This document shows positions 11,271-25,124 of a stretch of DNA of 64,000 nucleotides, in pieces. How positions within the stretch are numbered: position 1 is the first letter of the stretch; each line of letters starts with the position of its first letter. The stretch spans positions 12,229,001 through 12,293,000 of the forward strand of contig NC_040019.1 of NCBI RefSeq assembly GCF_000972845.2, in the 5' to 3' direction. Source of the DNA: Larimichthys crocea (Eukaryota > Chordata > Actinopteri > Sciaenidae). The notes beneath the pieces are model-generated. The model was not told the origin of the DNA and did not search any database. It worked only from the letters and a program-made list of their open reading frames with translations. The translations under genes were made by a program, and so were the position numbers.

Positions 11271-14200
11271 TCATCCCACCTTTCTCTCTCTTTCTCTATC
11301 TGTCATTCTCTCTCCGTTCTCCCTCACCGACTCCGCGTTGCTCCTGCACATCCTGACATGAGGTCAGTGAGTGAACATGATTGGAATCAGTCTCCTACAA
11401 AACAGAGGAATGGGAGGGGGAGCAGAAAAGTAGCAGTGTGGAAAAAAGGAGGTAGACTGAAAAGCAAAGAGCAGCAAGTTAGGGAAGGTGGCTGAGGGAC
11501 AGAAACATAAAAGATAATCTTGTCAGCTGGTCGTCTTTTAGGACTCGCAGGTCACAGAGTCAGATGGACAAAAGGGAGGATAGATCTCAGAGAGCAATGT
11601 GAGAGTGTCAGACGGACAGGCGAGGTAAGCGGGGATGGATGAGACATGGCACAATGTAAAGATAACAGACACACTGACATACATCCTGTAAAAAAGAAAA
11701 TTTGTTGAATTGGCACATAAATGCCATAACAGTGTGTAGAAAATAACCAGAAACATATGATACCAAGCAATGAATGTGTGTTTGGATGAAACTCACTCTG
11801 AATTCATTGTGCGAAACTGAAGTTGTCTGACATATTGCTGCTTTTTGTGGCATTTGTATCTGCCTCTTAATGAGACACTTTGATCTCTCCGCAGTTGTTT
11901 TAATTTAGAAATGAAGCTGTTCGGGGTAAAGATGAAAGAATGTGCAATGCATGAACACACACAGAATCAATGTATTAAACAACAATGATTTAAAATGTTC
12001 AAAAGGATATTGTAATATTTTCTTTTAATGCAGATACCAGTGGCACAGTGTTCCTTTATGCCTCTTCGCATGAAGTTTCCTTCCTCACATTTCCAGCTTG
12101 CATTAGTCATTATATTTGGTCACTTATGTGCCAGCGCGTGCAAACACATCAAACGACTTGGTTTCCAGATAAGATGGTTATGCAATGATGCGCAGAATTC
12201 AAAAGGATTAGTAAAAGCAGTGAACGTACACAGCTTCAGTGGAAAGAAAAACAAGCAGCAAAGCATTCACTGATAAAGATAGTGATTATATAACATCATT
12301 ATATTTCCCATCACTCTGCACACTGCTTCACCAAGATGGTACACTTTTAATTGCACACTGCTTTTTCAAAGGGTGGCTATAAAACACCCTGCATCAGTGT
12401 CGCAGTGAGCCACATAATGTACAAATATGAAAGCCCTGAGAGGTTCGTTCATGGATATAAGACATATAACCTCTTATTTATTATGCCTGCATTTTTAGTT
12501 GTTAGTACTACTGTCTGTTGGGTACACAAAAACATCATGAACATTCAGTAGTTCAGGTGAAGTTGTGTAACAAATGAAGAAAGACGTAGACAGTGATGGT
12601 CAAACTCTGGTTCTTTTCTTGTCTCTGCACAGCTGGCCAATTACGACATGAAGTGGATGTCTCATTGTCCATTTTGGAAAATTACAGAAATTGTCAGACA
12701 AAGTATCAGGAGTATGCTGATGGAGACAAAGTATACTAGCACCATAACCCCCAGATTCCAACGGGCATGGATGTGCCACGTTGCGTGAGCGCTGCAGTCG
12801 CCAGAGCTGTATGCCGCTGTCAATGTTTCAATGCTGCGGCCTATTTCAGAAGCGTCACAGAAGGAGGCCTCTGCTCTGCTCCGCGAGGAATACACAGCTG
12901 TTCTATTTTATGATGGACGCCGCAAGCAGCCCACGTCAATTGACACAGAGCTCCAGCTCAAGCTGGCCAGAAGCCAAACACAGAAACGGCATAGAGAATT
13001 TGGTCGATTTTCAAAATAAAACACACACCGTGCAAACTGCTAGTCGTTAAAAAAAAAAAAAAACAGCCAAAAGCGAAAACAAATTAACTATGCCACATTT
13101 TTACAGCATTGCTTCCACCCATGACAATGGCGTGCCCGGTGGGGTTTTGGGGTAACTCTTTTCTAAGCAGACACTGCCTTGCTTAAAAGTGCAAAGCCAA
13201 AACGATTGTTAACCACTGCATTAGAGGATATTACCACTTAAGGTGTCCACTTAGAAACCTAACTAAGACTAATTTAGTTGTCAGTCCGAGTCTCACCCAT
13301 TTAAACACCACCAAGAAAATGCGAAACAAGAAGCAAGTCACCAGAGTGGATAATACAATTGTGAAGGCTGTGTTAAAGCTCTAAAAGTACTCCGTTCCAG
13401 TAAACAACAAATCCAGTTTGTGTTTATTCCACACTTCTTTATAACAGGAGATCAATCCATACACTGTTCTCAGTTTTGTTCTGCTATAATTTAATAGTTC
13501 TCACATAAACATGCACACATTCTCTATGCTTCTCAGCCTCTCTCATATACTCATACAATTTGTCAATGGGTATTAAAGTGGGGTATTAAATCATCTGAGG
13601 TTTTGTTTGTTCTATTTCGCGCTACATTATCTGTGAAATAAAATTTGTTTGCTCTGAAATGCTGAGCCCTGGTCACTGTAATCCTATTATGCAGTGAGGA
13701 CTACAGCAGGTAAACGGCTGCTGTAGACATTTCTTGCTCTCATTCATCTCTCAGGCTCTTCCTTCCTTCTCCTCTCTCCCCCCTTTTCTTTTCCTGCCAC
13801 CGTTTTCTCATTTCACTCACTTCTATGTGTCTCCACGGACTCAGAGCCTTCCTCCGTGCCTGTTTGGGCAATGCTTTGTGTACTGGCATGCTCTGATGGA
13901 AAAATAACAGTGATAGTCACCATAAAGATGACAGAATAGGAAAAAAGATTGTGGAAATAGATCGACACAGAAGCCAGAGAGGTACACAAAACGGTCTATA
14001 AACAGCCCTTAAACGGAGTATTTAACTCAACTATATTCCCTCATCCTCCTGTTACAAGTCAATCCAACATCATACAGCACACCCTGCCAGATGGGACAAA
14101 CTCTCTCCCTGATTCCCCAAAAGGTCAAAGTTCACACTGCCTTCAGTCTCTCGATAAAGCCCAATCTGTTTCATCCTCCCTGTTTTTAAGCTCCTCCGTC

Positions 14201-14448
14201 TGACTTTTTTTGTTTTGTTTTGTGCCAATGTACAGCTGCTGAGCTCCTTCAACCTTGCCCTTATTGACAAGGATGAGTCACCGGGAGATGTTTAACCCCA
14301 CGACCTCACTGTGTTTCAAAGTTCGATGAAGTACCAGTGGCCATTTTAGTATTTACATTGTTGTTTAATGCCTCAGGGACACAGGTAGACCTTTGAAAGG
14401 TTACGAAGCAGTAAAGTGATAATACAAAGCAGACAGAAAAGGTTCATA

Positions 14449-14493
14449 CTGAGTTGTGCTGGACGCCTGGAAGCTTTACTCAGCACAACTCAG
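14449..14493. repeat. Perfect 13-bp hairpin
   Basis: CTGAGTTGTGCTG (14449-14461) pairs with CAGCACAACTCAG (14481-14493) across a 19-base loop. There is no T-run after it on either side, and no further structure is visible. Confidence 0.75.
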
Positions 14494-14809
14494 CTTTATT
14501 TCTTTATTCCTCACACAAGTCAGCAGCAAAGTGACCTTTAAGAACAACTCTCGAGTGATCAAATGATTAATCAAGTTTGCTCAGAGAGGAAGAGACAATT
14601 AGACAAGGATTGAACATACTTCTACCCAATTTGTCCTTTTTTCAATGATTATTCTGCAAAAGGTTTTTAATTTATTTATTTATTTAATTAGTGAGAACTT
14701 TCTAAAATCTCTGGAACAAGTCAGTCTCTTTATTAAAATGCTTAAATTCACAGAAGACATTTCATGTCAGCTGGTACAAAAAAAACAGAAAAATCTAATT
14801 TCCCAGGTC

Positions 14810-15095
14810 GTAACAACAGAGTCTGAATTTTTATATAAATCCCTTGTTGAAATTGTATTAATGCTTAAAGTTATGCATAACCAACAGTGTGGCCACTTTG
14901 ATTGACAGGTGGGTGGGTAAAAGTGGTTTGTTTGAGCCTGAAGTCATTGCCGATTTCTGAATTTGGTAGAAGCAGGACTGCCAAGACGGCGGAGGCGGCC
15001 AAAGAAACCACAACTCTGGGCTTCACGACGACTCTTCAGAAACCTGTGGGTGACATCACGGATACGGCATCCATGTTAATACTATCTGTCTCGTC
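14810..15095 (+). repeat. Dispersed repeat family X, copy 1
   Basis: It shares 'gattgacag', 'ggactgccaagacggcg', 'cttcagaaacctgtgggtga' and 'catccatgttaatactatct' with 32595-32822 and 37495-37905. The family ends in a sequence like 'tttatactgtctatgg'. This is probably a non-autonomous fish element; no terminal inverted repeat or target duplication was established by eye. Confidence 0.55.
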
Positions 15096-16504
15096 AGTCA
15101 GTGGAATAGCATGAGACCAACTGGTTAGGGAAGTAATAAGGATGAAATGTGTAAAAAACTGACTGACGTGGAACAAAAAGAAAACAAACATGAACTAAAA
15201 CTGCACTATCTTGAATTATACATATCACTTCAGAGGATGTCTGGCTCAAAGTTATAATTGCAGTCAATCCAAACCATGTTTCACACGGTGTGTGTTCCCC
15301 TCTGTCCGCACAAAATCCTAATGTTCTTTAGCAGTGTGATGAATACAGGCCCCTGATCTATATCATATGGTATTATTTGAAAATGGCCCAGGAAAGATAA
15401 GAAATACCCACAATCTGACACATAAAAGATTGACTGTTGTCTTCCAAAAACACTTTTAGTCCACCAAAAAAGTCTATTAAAAAAAAATTCAGCTCCATTC
15501 TGCATCTTATCAATCAACACAAAATCTCTACTCTCAGCTACGGAGATTTCTCCAAAACCGTTTCTCTTCATAACACCCAGGGAGTGCATGCAATAGCTAC
15601 AGCGATGCTATCATTCTCCAGAGCAGTTGGAGCGGCTTTCCATTTTATATCACCAGCTTATATGGAGAAATCGTTTACTTAAAGCATTACACTGGGATGA
15701 TATAACAGGTAGGAAACGACAGCCTGTGTGTTTGACTAAGGAGCTCATAAAAACTGAAACCAGTGGCGCACTTTCAGAGCAAACACTGTTTCCTGAAGAA
15801 ATGAAGGATTTAGTCTCACCTGTGCAAACAGAGGTGATAAAAGAAACAGGATATAAGAAATAACGGGTGAGACAAATGGTTGGGATGCTTGCACAGCCTT
15901 AGAAACATGTTTGATCACACCGCAACATTGCTGCTAGATTGCCAGATGGTAAAAAGTGAGAATTAAACTCAGTCTGGATATCATCTGTTTTCTGTGATGC
16001 ATTTCCCTCTCCTGTTGTCTCACTTCTCACAAACAAACAGGACTTGTCTGTCTTTTTGTCCTGGGAGCCAGGCTCTCTAGTCAAAGAAAGATGAACTAGA
16101 CTACAGTAGAAAGCCAGGCTACATCTGTGATTTAACACCCTGCAGGTGACTGGTGTGATCTCCAACAAGGATGCTTACAGACTGAAGTGAAGGACTATCT
16201 CAGTGGTGTAAAGATAATCTCTTTCTCAGAGCCGACAAAAGTAAAGAGATCACTGACGGTAAATAGTATAGAAAGTCCTGCGTATCACAATCACAATGTG
16301 GAGTGGAAACTACAATTTAAAAACTAAAATTTTTATGTACATTTAAGAGGATTGGTAAACAATCTTCTTAAAGTCTAGAGAATGAGGAACAATAGTTTGT
16401 CCAGAGATTTGATTTGATGATCAGCAGAACAGAGATGAGTTACAGTATATCTCCTGTATTGCAATGCAGGGCACAGTGGTTGCATCCTGTCCAGATGACC
16501 ATGC

Positions 16505-16549
16505 AAATATCCCATACTTGCTTGAATAGACAGTGTGTATGGGATATTT
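16505..16549. repeat. Perfect 13-bp hairpin
   Basis: AAATATCCCATAC (16505-16517) pairs with GTATGGGATATTT (16537-16549) across 19 bases. No protein-coding context. Confidence 0.75.
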
Positions 16550-19055
16550 TTTTATGTTTTTTTTTCAAATGTCTTTACAACAATCAAACTGATGACCATG
16601 AATCATTCACTCGGGAACACAAGCAAGAACCTGGACAATTCCCCTGCTAACTTTAGATAACCTGAAGACAAACAGTATTTTTCTCCTGCAGCAAGAGGAT
16701 GTAGAGCAACATAAAAATAATAAAAAAAACAAAAAACATTTACATAATCCATCATTTATTTACGTCATCGCCATCTTGTAATCACAAAACTATTAATTTT
16801 AGCTTTTCATTCATCCGTAGACTCAGTAATAACAAGCCAACGCCATCTGTCAACTTTAAATAGACAACTATTTTCATCTACTATGTGTTGTGTATTTCTA
16901 ACCACGACTCAGTATAAAGTTACTCTCTGAAATCTGTTTGGAAATGGGTTGGCTGTGATTCAGGATGTGGTAGACTGGATATGTGTGTACATGGCATGCA
17001 GCATATGGTAACTGCAGTTTTTTTTACATGTTATTTTATATAGTACAAAACATCACATCACTGTGTGTGTTAACCTTAAGAGTAGTATAGACTGAAATAG
17101 TAGTATATAGTGTAGACTATAAAAAATTACCTGCACATGAACTTAAACTCCCTCCTCTCTTACTTACTGTTTCTCTCTTACTACCATTGCTCCACTCAGG
17201 GGGTCATTTTACATCAGGCCAACTAAAAGGTCAACAACTCACAAAGTCCCTGATGTCTTTAGGTGGATGGCAGAGATACAGCCTGCCTTTTTATGTATTA
17301 AAATACTTCCCTTTATCCTCCATTATGATCTTTAAAGTGTGTTATTCACTGGTATCGACATTCTTAATATTAAAAATTAAAAATGACCATCTCAAGAAAA
17401 CAAATAAATGCCAAAATCTAGATTAAATGTATTCTACCCATAAGTTTGTTGTTTTCATGTATAGCTGGTTTAGATTTATAGCCCACAGCATGTTGAGTGA
17501 GAAACTAAAACAGTAGTGCTGTGTGTGCACTACACTTACAGCACATGTTGACCTCTGGGTCGTGCTTCCTACAGTATGTGCCCCTGTGTGTCACTGTGTG
17601 CGCGACTTTAACACGCGCGAGCATGATGCCAGCGAGGGTAAGAAGAAGGACAAGTTGAGTGAGAACTTGGAAAGGGGCGCATCATTCCTCTCTTCATCTA
17701 ATGGTATGTGTGCTTTAGAGGATAGAGACGCTGCACAAAGAGAATAACTGAGGATGGTTGGAGGGACTCTACTGCACAGGCTGTTCACATCTTTGAACTT
17801 CGAGACGAATATTATTGGAGCTCTTGCATTGATTTACATTTTTCTGCTATTATTCACCAGTTTTCTAGCCAAAATGTAAAGCTTCAGTTATCAATATATC
17901 AATTTCTTTCAGGGTTTCCATTTACACATGCACGTGCGCACAGACGATAACATCTGATATCATTTGACAATCTGTAAATAAAATATAACAAGGTGAGACA
18001 ACCCTCTGTTCTGAACACTAAAACACTAATCAAAGACATTCTACATACTGAAAAACTACACATCATATTCTTTCTGTAAGTGAACTCTCCCCGTGTAGCT
18101 TTGGCTCTGCTACCTGATAATTATAACTTCCAACTGGGAAGTTGTCACTGCAAGCGGTTTGGAAAACTAGGGCAGGTAATTGGATGAACTGTCTGTCGCC
18201 GTCAGACCACAAAATCTAGTCAAACATTGTTAAACCATACCCGTAGCTCAGACTGTAGCTGCCAGCAGTTACTGCTTGGTGGAAAACATTTTGTTCAGAC
18301 ACAATTCTTGCATGATCTTGTGATATTGTGAGTCCAGCTGGCTTGCAAAGTTATAGTAATTAGTCCAGTTTTCACAGTTAGATTAACATTTTCAAACATA
18401 AAATACTATTTATACTATAGCATGCTAAATATTTCCCTGAAAAATGTGCATCCCTATCTGCTAATCAACATTTAAAATAAAAAATATAATCAATAGTTAA
18501 TGTTAATCCATTGTTTTTTATGTTGCATTAGTCCGGAGTTGAAAATAAACCTTGACTGAGAGACATGATGAAGATCATTGTCATTTTAAACGTAATAAAT
18601 GGTTTTATTATGTTTGATGGTGCAGTATTTCAATCTCACTTTTGACAGACTAGAGATAAATCAACTAATTATTAGTACGTCAAACTTGGAGAATAGGAAA
18701 CACAAGTTTACCTGCATGATGTCACTCTTCCTCTCGTCAAAGTTGTAAATATTCAGTTAAATAATTTTTGCGGGTCCCCACAAATCTTATGTAGTGAGCA
18801 TATAGGGTCGGCATGATGGCAGAAGAGTATATGTGCTGGAGCTAGGCCCCAGACAGACTTAACCCTGGTTCCTAACTATGTTTTTATTAGCGTTAAAACA
18901 CCTGAAAATAAAAACTGCCATGTTTTCGCTACCTTGGAAGGAGCTTGTTGAACTATATTTCTACAGTAGCTCAGAATGGACAAACCAAAGACTGGGTCTC
19001 GTGTTTTTTGCAGCCACTATATCGTCGAAGTCTGCAACTTCATCACTGATCCTAA

Positions 19056-19465
19056 TAACCCAGGTGTCTTCAACCTTTTTCAGCCCAAGGACCCCTTGGA
19101 CGAGAGATAAACAGAACAGGGACCCCTACATGTTATTAATTTTTGTGAGTCATATTTTAAGCCTGGCCTAAAATAACTTTTATATTTACTTTATTCACCT
19201 TTTATTTCGCCTTATTAACCTATTTTTAAACTGGCTTATATGTATTTATGATTGATAAAACATTCATGCATAATGGAAAAATGTATTTTGTAAACAGTTT
19301 TTGCTTATTATTGCACATATGCTTGTAGTTTACTCAATATCATTGTTAAATTTTTTAATTCTTTTAATTCTTTTAGTGAAAGTTGTCAATTATTATGACA
19401 AATATTGGCAGACCCCCTGCAGTACCTCTGCGGATCCCCTAGGGGTCTTAAAATCTGGTTTTATG
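19056..19465 (+). repeat. Dispersed repeat with C/G-run ends
   Basis: The left end 'gtcttcaacctttttcagcc' plus 'aaggaccccttgg' and the right end 'gcggatcccctaggggtc' enclose about 400 bp of AT-rich sequence. The wording 'caacctttttcagcccaagg' resembles the ends of a common fish DNA-transposon-derived repeat. No coding capacity is visible. Confidence 0.4.
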
Positions 19466-20261
19466 TTACTTCTTTTCATACCCTTATATATGGTCGTAAC
19501 ACTATGCATTCAACCTTTAACACAGGATCAAATGACTATGTCTTATGTCTTTAGCCTATTTTAGCCTATAAAAACAGATAAACTCAGTATGTGTTACGTA
19601 CCAACTGCACAAGAACATTGTGCACATAAGAACATTGGCAACTGGTAATCACAGTGAGTTAAAGCACCTAGCAAACCGGATACTTTCTAAAGACTTTTAG
19701 TTTTTCTTCTTTTGCTATCTTTCCAACCATCTTCTTCCACTTGTGAGATGATTGCCCTGACACTGTGGCCCTTCCCATGTCTGAAGGCTCCAACTGAGTG
19801 AACAGAGAGATAAAACAGGAAAACTGTGAAGGTGAGAGGGAGCAGAAGAAGATTTGAACGACAGCTTCCATCCGCTGTCTTGGGGAATATACATAAGGTC
19901 AAGTAAGATGGCAAGTAAGATGGATGAGGTTTCTACTTAAGTCAGGACCCAATAGAAATACCGGCAATGCAGCTTTATCAGCTTCAGAGAAAAGGCTCCA
20001 GGAGAATTCAACAGGCTCCACAAATGGACCGGCAGTTTCTCAACAGATAGAAGAAGACAGGAGAAGAGAGTGATAGAAATACTAGAAGCCGCTTTTATTC
20101 GTATCACTCAGTTTTCTCAGTTGTTAGCCATGCTAGCAGGCTCTGAGGATGGCAATGTCTCCCGGTTGGTCCATAAAGTGAAATATGTCATCAATATTCA
20201 TTGTCCCTTGAAAATAAAACCCACTGTTTTTGGTAAGCCCCTGTCTTTTGTTCTACTGCCA

Positions 20262-20352
20262 TCATTAGGTTGACATTTGTGGTTCAGAGTGAAATATCTC
20301 AACAACAATTATATAGCTTGCCACGAAATTTGCTACAGGTATTCAAGGCCAT
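20262..20352 (-). repeat. Dispersed repeat related to 545-935
   Basis: It contains 'ttgacatttgtggttcagag', 'gtgaaatatctcaacaac' and 'cacgaaatttgctacagg'. This short piece belongs to the same family as 11050-11270, in the same orientation. Confidence 0.5.
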
Positions 20353-23300
20353 AGAGGATGAATTGTAACGATTGGCGATGCTCTTTTCATTGCGCGCAAC
20401 CAGCAGTGCCGCTTCTCAACATTCAACTAAATTTTGTTAATATAGCGCGAAAACGTTTAACTTTTACTATGTACTATATTTTTACGTTTAAAAAAAAAAA
20501 AATTCTTTCAAGCTCAGTTTCCTTATTGCAGAAATCGATACCGTTACAGATGATATCTTTATATAAATATATGAAAGGTGCAGAAAGTGAATATAGTTGT
20601 ATACAATAAAAAACAAGTAAAGCATCTGTCACACTGTGTATCCAATTCAAAAAAGTTCAAGTTCAAGCAGTCAAGCAGTTTGCATACCAAACATACAAAT
20701 GTACATACATGCAAGCTAAATGTGGAAGAGCTTGTAAATCATTTGATAAATAAACTTGCTGGGAACAATATAAAAAAAAACAAGATAAAATAAAAACAAC
20801 AATGACAATGGTTAAAGGAAAAACTGCAGAGCAACTAGCAATCGGATTGCAGAGGAAATGACCGATTTAGTGTACAACAGAGAAATTTCACTCGTCGAAC
20901 AGCTGTAGGTATGGTCACACTGGACATTTCTAATCTGTCATACTGCTTGAAACCCGTTGAAGCTGAAGTCTGAACAGCATTCATTGACATGAATTTTGTC
21001 AGTGAATATGTTTTACCTGAATTCTGTCAAGTTTTTGAAACTTTTTTTGCAAAGAGTGGGTCACATTATGTTTTGTGCACTACACACTCAATCCACTCCG
21101 TCCCTCAACACGTATAACTGTTTCTGACATTTGAAATGGTGAGTGCTGCCTTGGAGGCACATTAAAGTCTAAAATTGAAGCAGGCAACAAAAGTCTGTCT
21201 AGACATTCTCCCTGTGTTTTTGCACCTTTCCATCATTGCTCTGTTCAAAAATAGCGTTTTTCTCCTGAAGTCTCACACTTATTTCAGGAAGATGTATGAC
21301 TGATGTACCAGATTAAAATAGAACAAGGAACACCTTTGAAAGCATCATTTGTTGCTTAAGTTTGAAGTCTTTCACTCCATCTGTCAGTAAGAAGAGTCAG
21401 ATGTGCTGAAGCCCTTTCTTTTTAATCCATGAACATCTGACAGCTCTGACACGATCACCTGCTGGTTCCCATTTACCAAACTTTTTCTCAAAAGGTCCCA
21501 TATCTTAAATGTTCTGTGTTTTATTTGAAGTTTTGATACCCATAAAAAGATATGTTTGTGATTTACAGTAAGTTTAGTTTTAAATCTCATGTCTCTTGCC
21601 TTTCTCTGGGATTCTAGCAAGAAGAGGGTGTTTTGTGTTATGTTTTGTCTCATTAATATGAACATCTCCCATCTGATTGGCCAGTTGTTCCCCAAATGAC
21701 GCACGGCCAGTGATATTTAGGATTTTTTTGTGGACCTTTATCCTACACAAAGTATATAAACAAAAGTTAAAGAGTTGGCATTCAGGTTAATATATAACTA
21801 TACTAAAATACATGCAGGTATTTAAAAAGCATGCTTAAATTGTTTAAAGTTTAAACAACTGAAGTCACTACTCAAGGGAAGAAACTTTTTCAAACGTGTC
21901 CCTGAAATAAAAGACTGGCATGGTGAGGAATGGTATCAGCAAAGCTCCGTACAGTAGTTAAATAAAATGGGAAAGAGGTTGAGATGAAATAGAAGAGGGG
22001 AAAAAAGGGAATACAAAGAAGTGACACAGCCTGTGGGCCACAGATTGAGGGCAAGGCATTTCTGGCTGTGAATGAGACAAACACAATAGAGGAATTATGG
22101 GTAATGGACTGCAATGTTAGGCGTTCATTCAGGAAAGGATTTGAAATCTGGCCTGATTTCAACATCATCTTCATTTCAAATAAATATTAAACCCACTCAT
22201 ACTGTGCGTGATATTAATCACACATTGAAACCAAAGCACAAGTTTTAATACAGACTGGACTTCACACGGTTTTCAACTTTTCAAGATAAAATTCAACTGA
22301 GGTGAGCTAAGTAAGATTCATGCGTCACAAAGGGGGCTTGCAGTGCCCATGCAGAGCTCGGCAAACTTCAAAGATTTCCAAAAACTAGAGATATTTCACC
22401 CAATATGTTTTCAAGAAACATTCATCAACATTATTTTGTTTTCCACAATTAAAAAATCCTTGAGGTTTACACCAGTTTGAGCAGTTATAAATCATCTTTG
22501 TGTCACAGCCTGCTGTATGTGAGTAATGTTTTTTTACAGAACAGTACATTTCGATGTGTTTCTGCCATTTTAAATAATTCCTTTAAGCATGAAACAGAAT
22601 GAGTAAACTCTTTTTAAAAAAGGCAATGTAAAGTGCAAAACAGATCAAAGTCCGCTCTGAAGCTTCATAACTTGGGCTTCATCTTGCAATCTTTTTAAGT
22701 TCCTCGTAACTTTTTTCAGCATTTCGTAGTCTAGTCTGCGCATCATTCCCGTCTCATCCATATCTGCTGTGTTGACCTTCTCCTGTGCTCTGAGATATAT
22801 ACATAAAATATTAAATCAAACCATTTTTTAAAAATTTCTTTGTGCAGTTTTAAGCTTCCATGCTTTGTGCTTATCTGGAGCTTTAATGTCACAGCTTAAA
22901 CTTTTTCCAGGATCCAAATTTTAGATGATATGATTTCTATCTCTTAACATTTGGAGGCATCATGCTGCAGAGACAGTGGTCTGGTTTATGTCTGTTTCTC
23001 CTAAATTTCTGCTCTCTAGACACTACTAACATCCTCTGCTATTATTTAGACTGATCAAGGTGTTTACTGAAGATAATTGGCACTTGTTCAGCATACTTTT
23101 TTGCGAACGCAGACACCACTGCTCTGTCAGCTAATATACTGCTGTTCTTATCAGTACAAATGTGCATAAAGATCACAAAATAAATAAATAAATAAAACAT
23201 CACCTCCCATGTAGGCGGTCTCCAACAATAATTTCTGAATTTACACAGAGCGACCCTGATAATGTGTTTTTCAGGATCACACAGGCGCAAAAAAGTGGTG

Positions 23301-25088
23301 CGCTTCATGAAGCAAACTGAGGAGAATGAGTAGAGAAAGCTAAATGTAAGCAGAACACACACACATATTGTAGCCACAGTGCATCTAATCTGATAGGGAT
23401 GATATATACACACTCTTATGTCCTCTTACAAGTGGACACCAGAGAGAAAGTAATCACTTCACAGAGGGAGTCTGCACAATCTCTGCCTTCTAGTAAGTTA
23501 AATGGAAAACTGAGAAAGGATGCAATTATCTGTGTGTATACACCGCGGCCATGCTGGGCATATTATGACCGGATCCGCTACTACCCTACTTGGTTAACTT
23601 TGGGCTATATTGTATATTCATTTTTGATATCATCTATCATTTATTCAGCTTTAGGTGGCTTCAAACATTACTTTTGTGTGTTATCTGATACTGTAAGAGC
23701 TGCAATTAATAGAATCGGAATCATTTGATACGACTTCATTTAATCGTAGACGGCTTACTGAGCTGAGAGACCACATTGGACAGGGAGCTGTTGATGTGGT
23801 TGATACTGCTGGCTGACATAGAACTGTATCATTTTCCTGAGGGGGACGTCAGAAACAGATGGGTGTGAAGGGTCAGCCAAGCACTTTTTTTTTTTTTTGG
23901 CTTATTTCTTGGCTCTTGCCCTTATGCAGATTCTCAGTTGTAAGCAGTCGGCGGGCTGGTTTTGCCTACTTGCCTCGTGTGCAGAAGCACATGATATAAT
24001 TTGTCCTTGGTGCAAGTCTACTACATTCACAGCAAGGAACAAAGTCAACTCTCAGCTCAAGTATCTTACGTATGTTAAGTTTTTTTAAGCTCCCTAGTGA
24101 GTCATCTCACATTTGTAAGGCAGGTAAGTTTGTAGACACGACATACAGTTCAATCAGTACAGGAAGGGGCGAGCGTGTGGCGGTGAAGCAAAGCTGGCTG
24201 CTGCTTTTTGTGGCACCTGAACAAAGATGCCACATAAAAGATGTTTCCTTATTTCTTCTCTTGTCTCCTGTCTTTTATTCCTTCTCACCAAATACTTGGT
24301 TTAGTCATATAACATCCTTGGGACAACACAAAACAATCAAGAGCAATCTGGCCACCATCCACAAGCTCATATTGAATTGAGTAAAAATCACATGGCGCAG
24401 AGTTTAAACAAACATAGAAAGAAATGATGAATAAGCAGCAGAACCAAAACAGGAGGAGCCAAGGTTGGCAGCAGAATGACTATGAGTCAGTGTTTGAAAA
24501 GCTATCTTCACCAAGAAAACATTTAGACAGAAGACCACAATAAAGACGCTGTGTCCATATAATTTAACCATTAACTCCACTGGGTCTGTAACTCCCAGTT
24601 GCCAAAGTTATATCTCCAAAATGCTTGTTTTATCAAACCAACCCAAAGATTGACAAATTGTGAAGGGATGTGAAACAGGAAACCGGTGAACACCATCTAA
24701 CCAGCAAACGTTTGGTGTTTTTTCCTTCATAAATGACTTAAACAATCAACGATACTGTACACGCAGTGGACTGAAGACAGCCAAGGAGTGACATTTATTA
24801 ATAAAAATAGTGATCTGTTAGATTCAAAGCCCCACTACGCTGCAAGCAGATGGCACACACCCCAGCCTGCTGAAGCACTCAATCACCTCATTAGACAAGT
24901 ACTTCCATCTAATGTGCTTATAATGGAACACATGGCTGACTCGTTGTAAGGATACATTCTGCTGGATGTGCTTGCTTTAACACCCAGTTTCCACTTGCAG
25001 CCAAATGTCAATGTTTAATTACACATATCTAACTCTCGGATATAATTCAAATATAATTCAATTTAGCGGACCCACAAAAAGCAACAAA

Positions 25089-25124
25089 TTGTGTGTGTGT
25101 GTCTGTATGTGTGTGTGTCTGAGA
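25089..25124. repeat. Imperfect GT microsatellite
   Basis: A GT-rich run with TC and TA interruptions, followed by GAGAGCGAGAG. Simple repeat only. Confidence 0.8.

Noticed and set aside
12770..13065. CpG-richer segment ending in a poly(A) run, considered as a processed gene copy
   Set aside because: No coherent protein in any frame; probably a degenerate mobile element, but I could not identify ends or a family.
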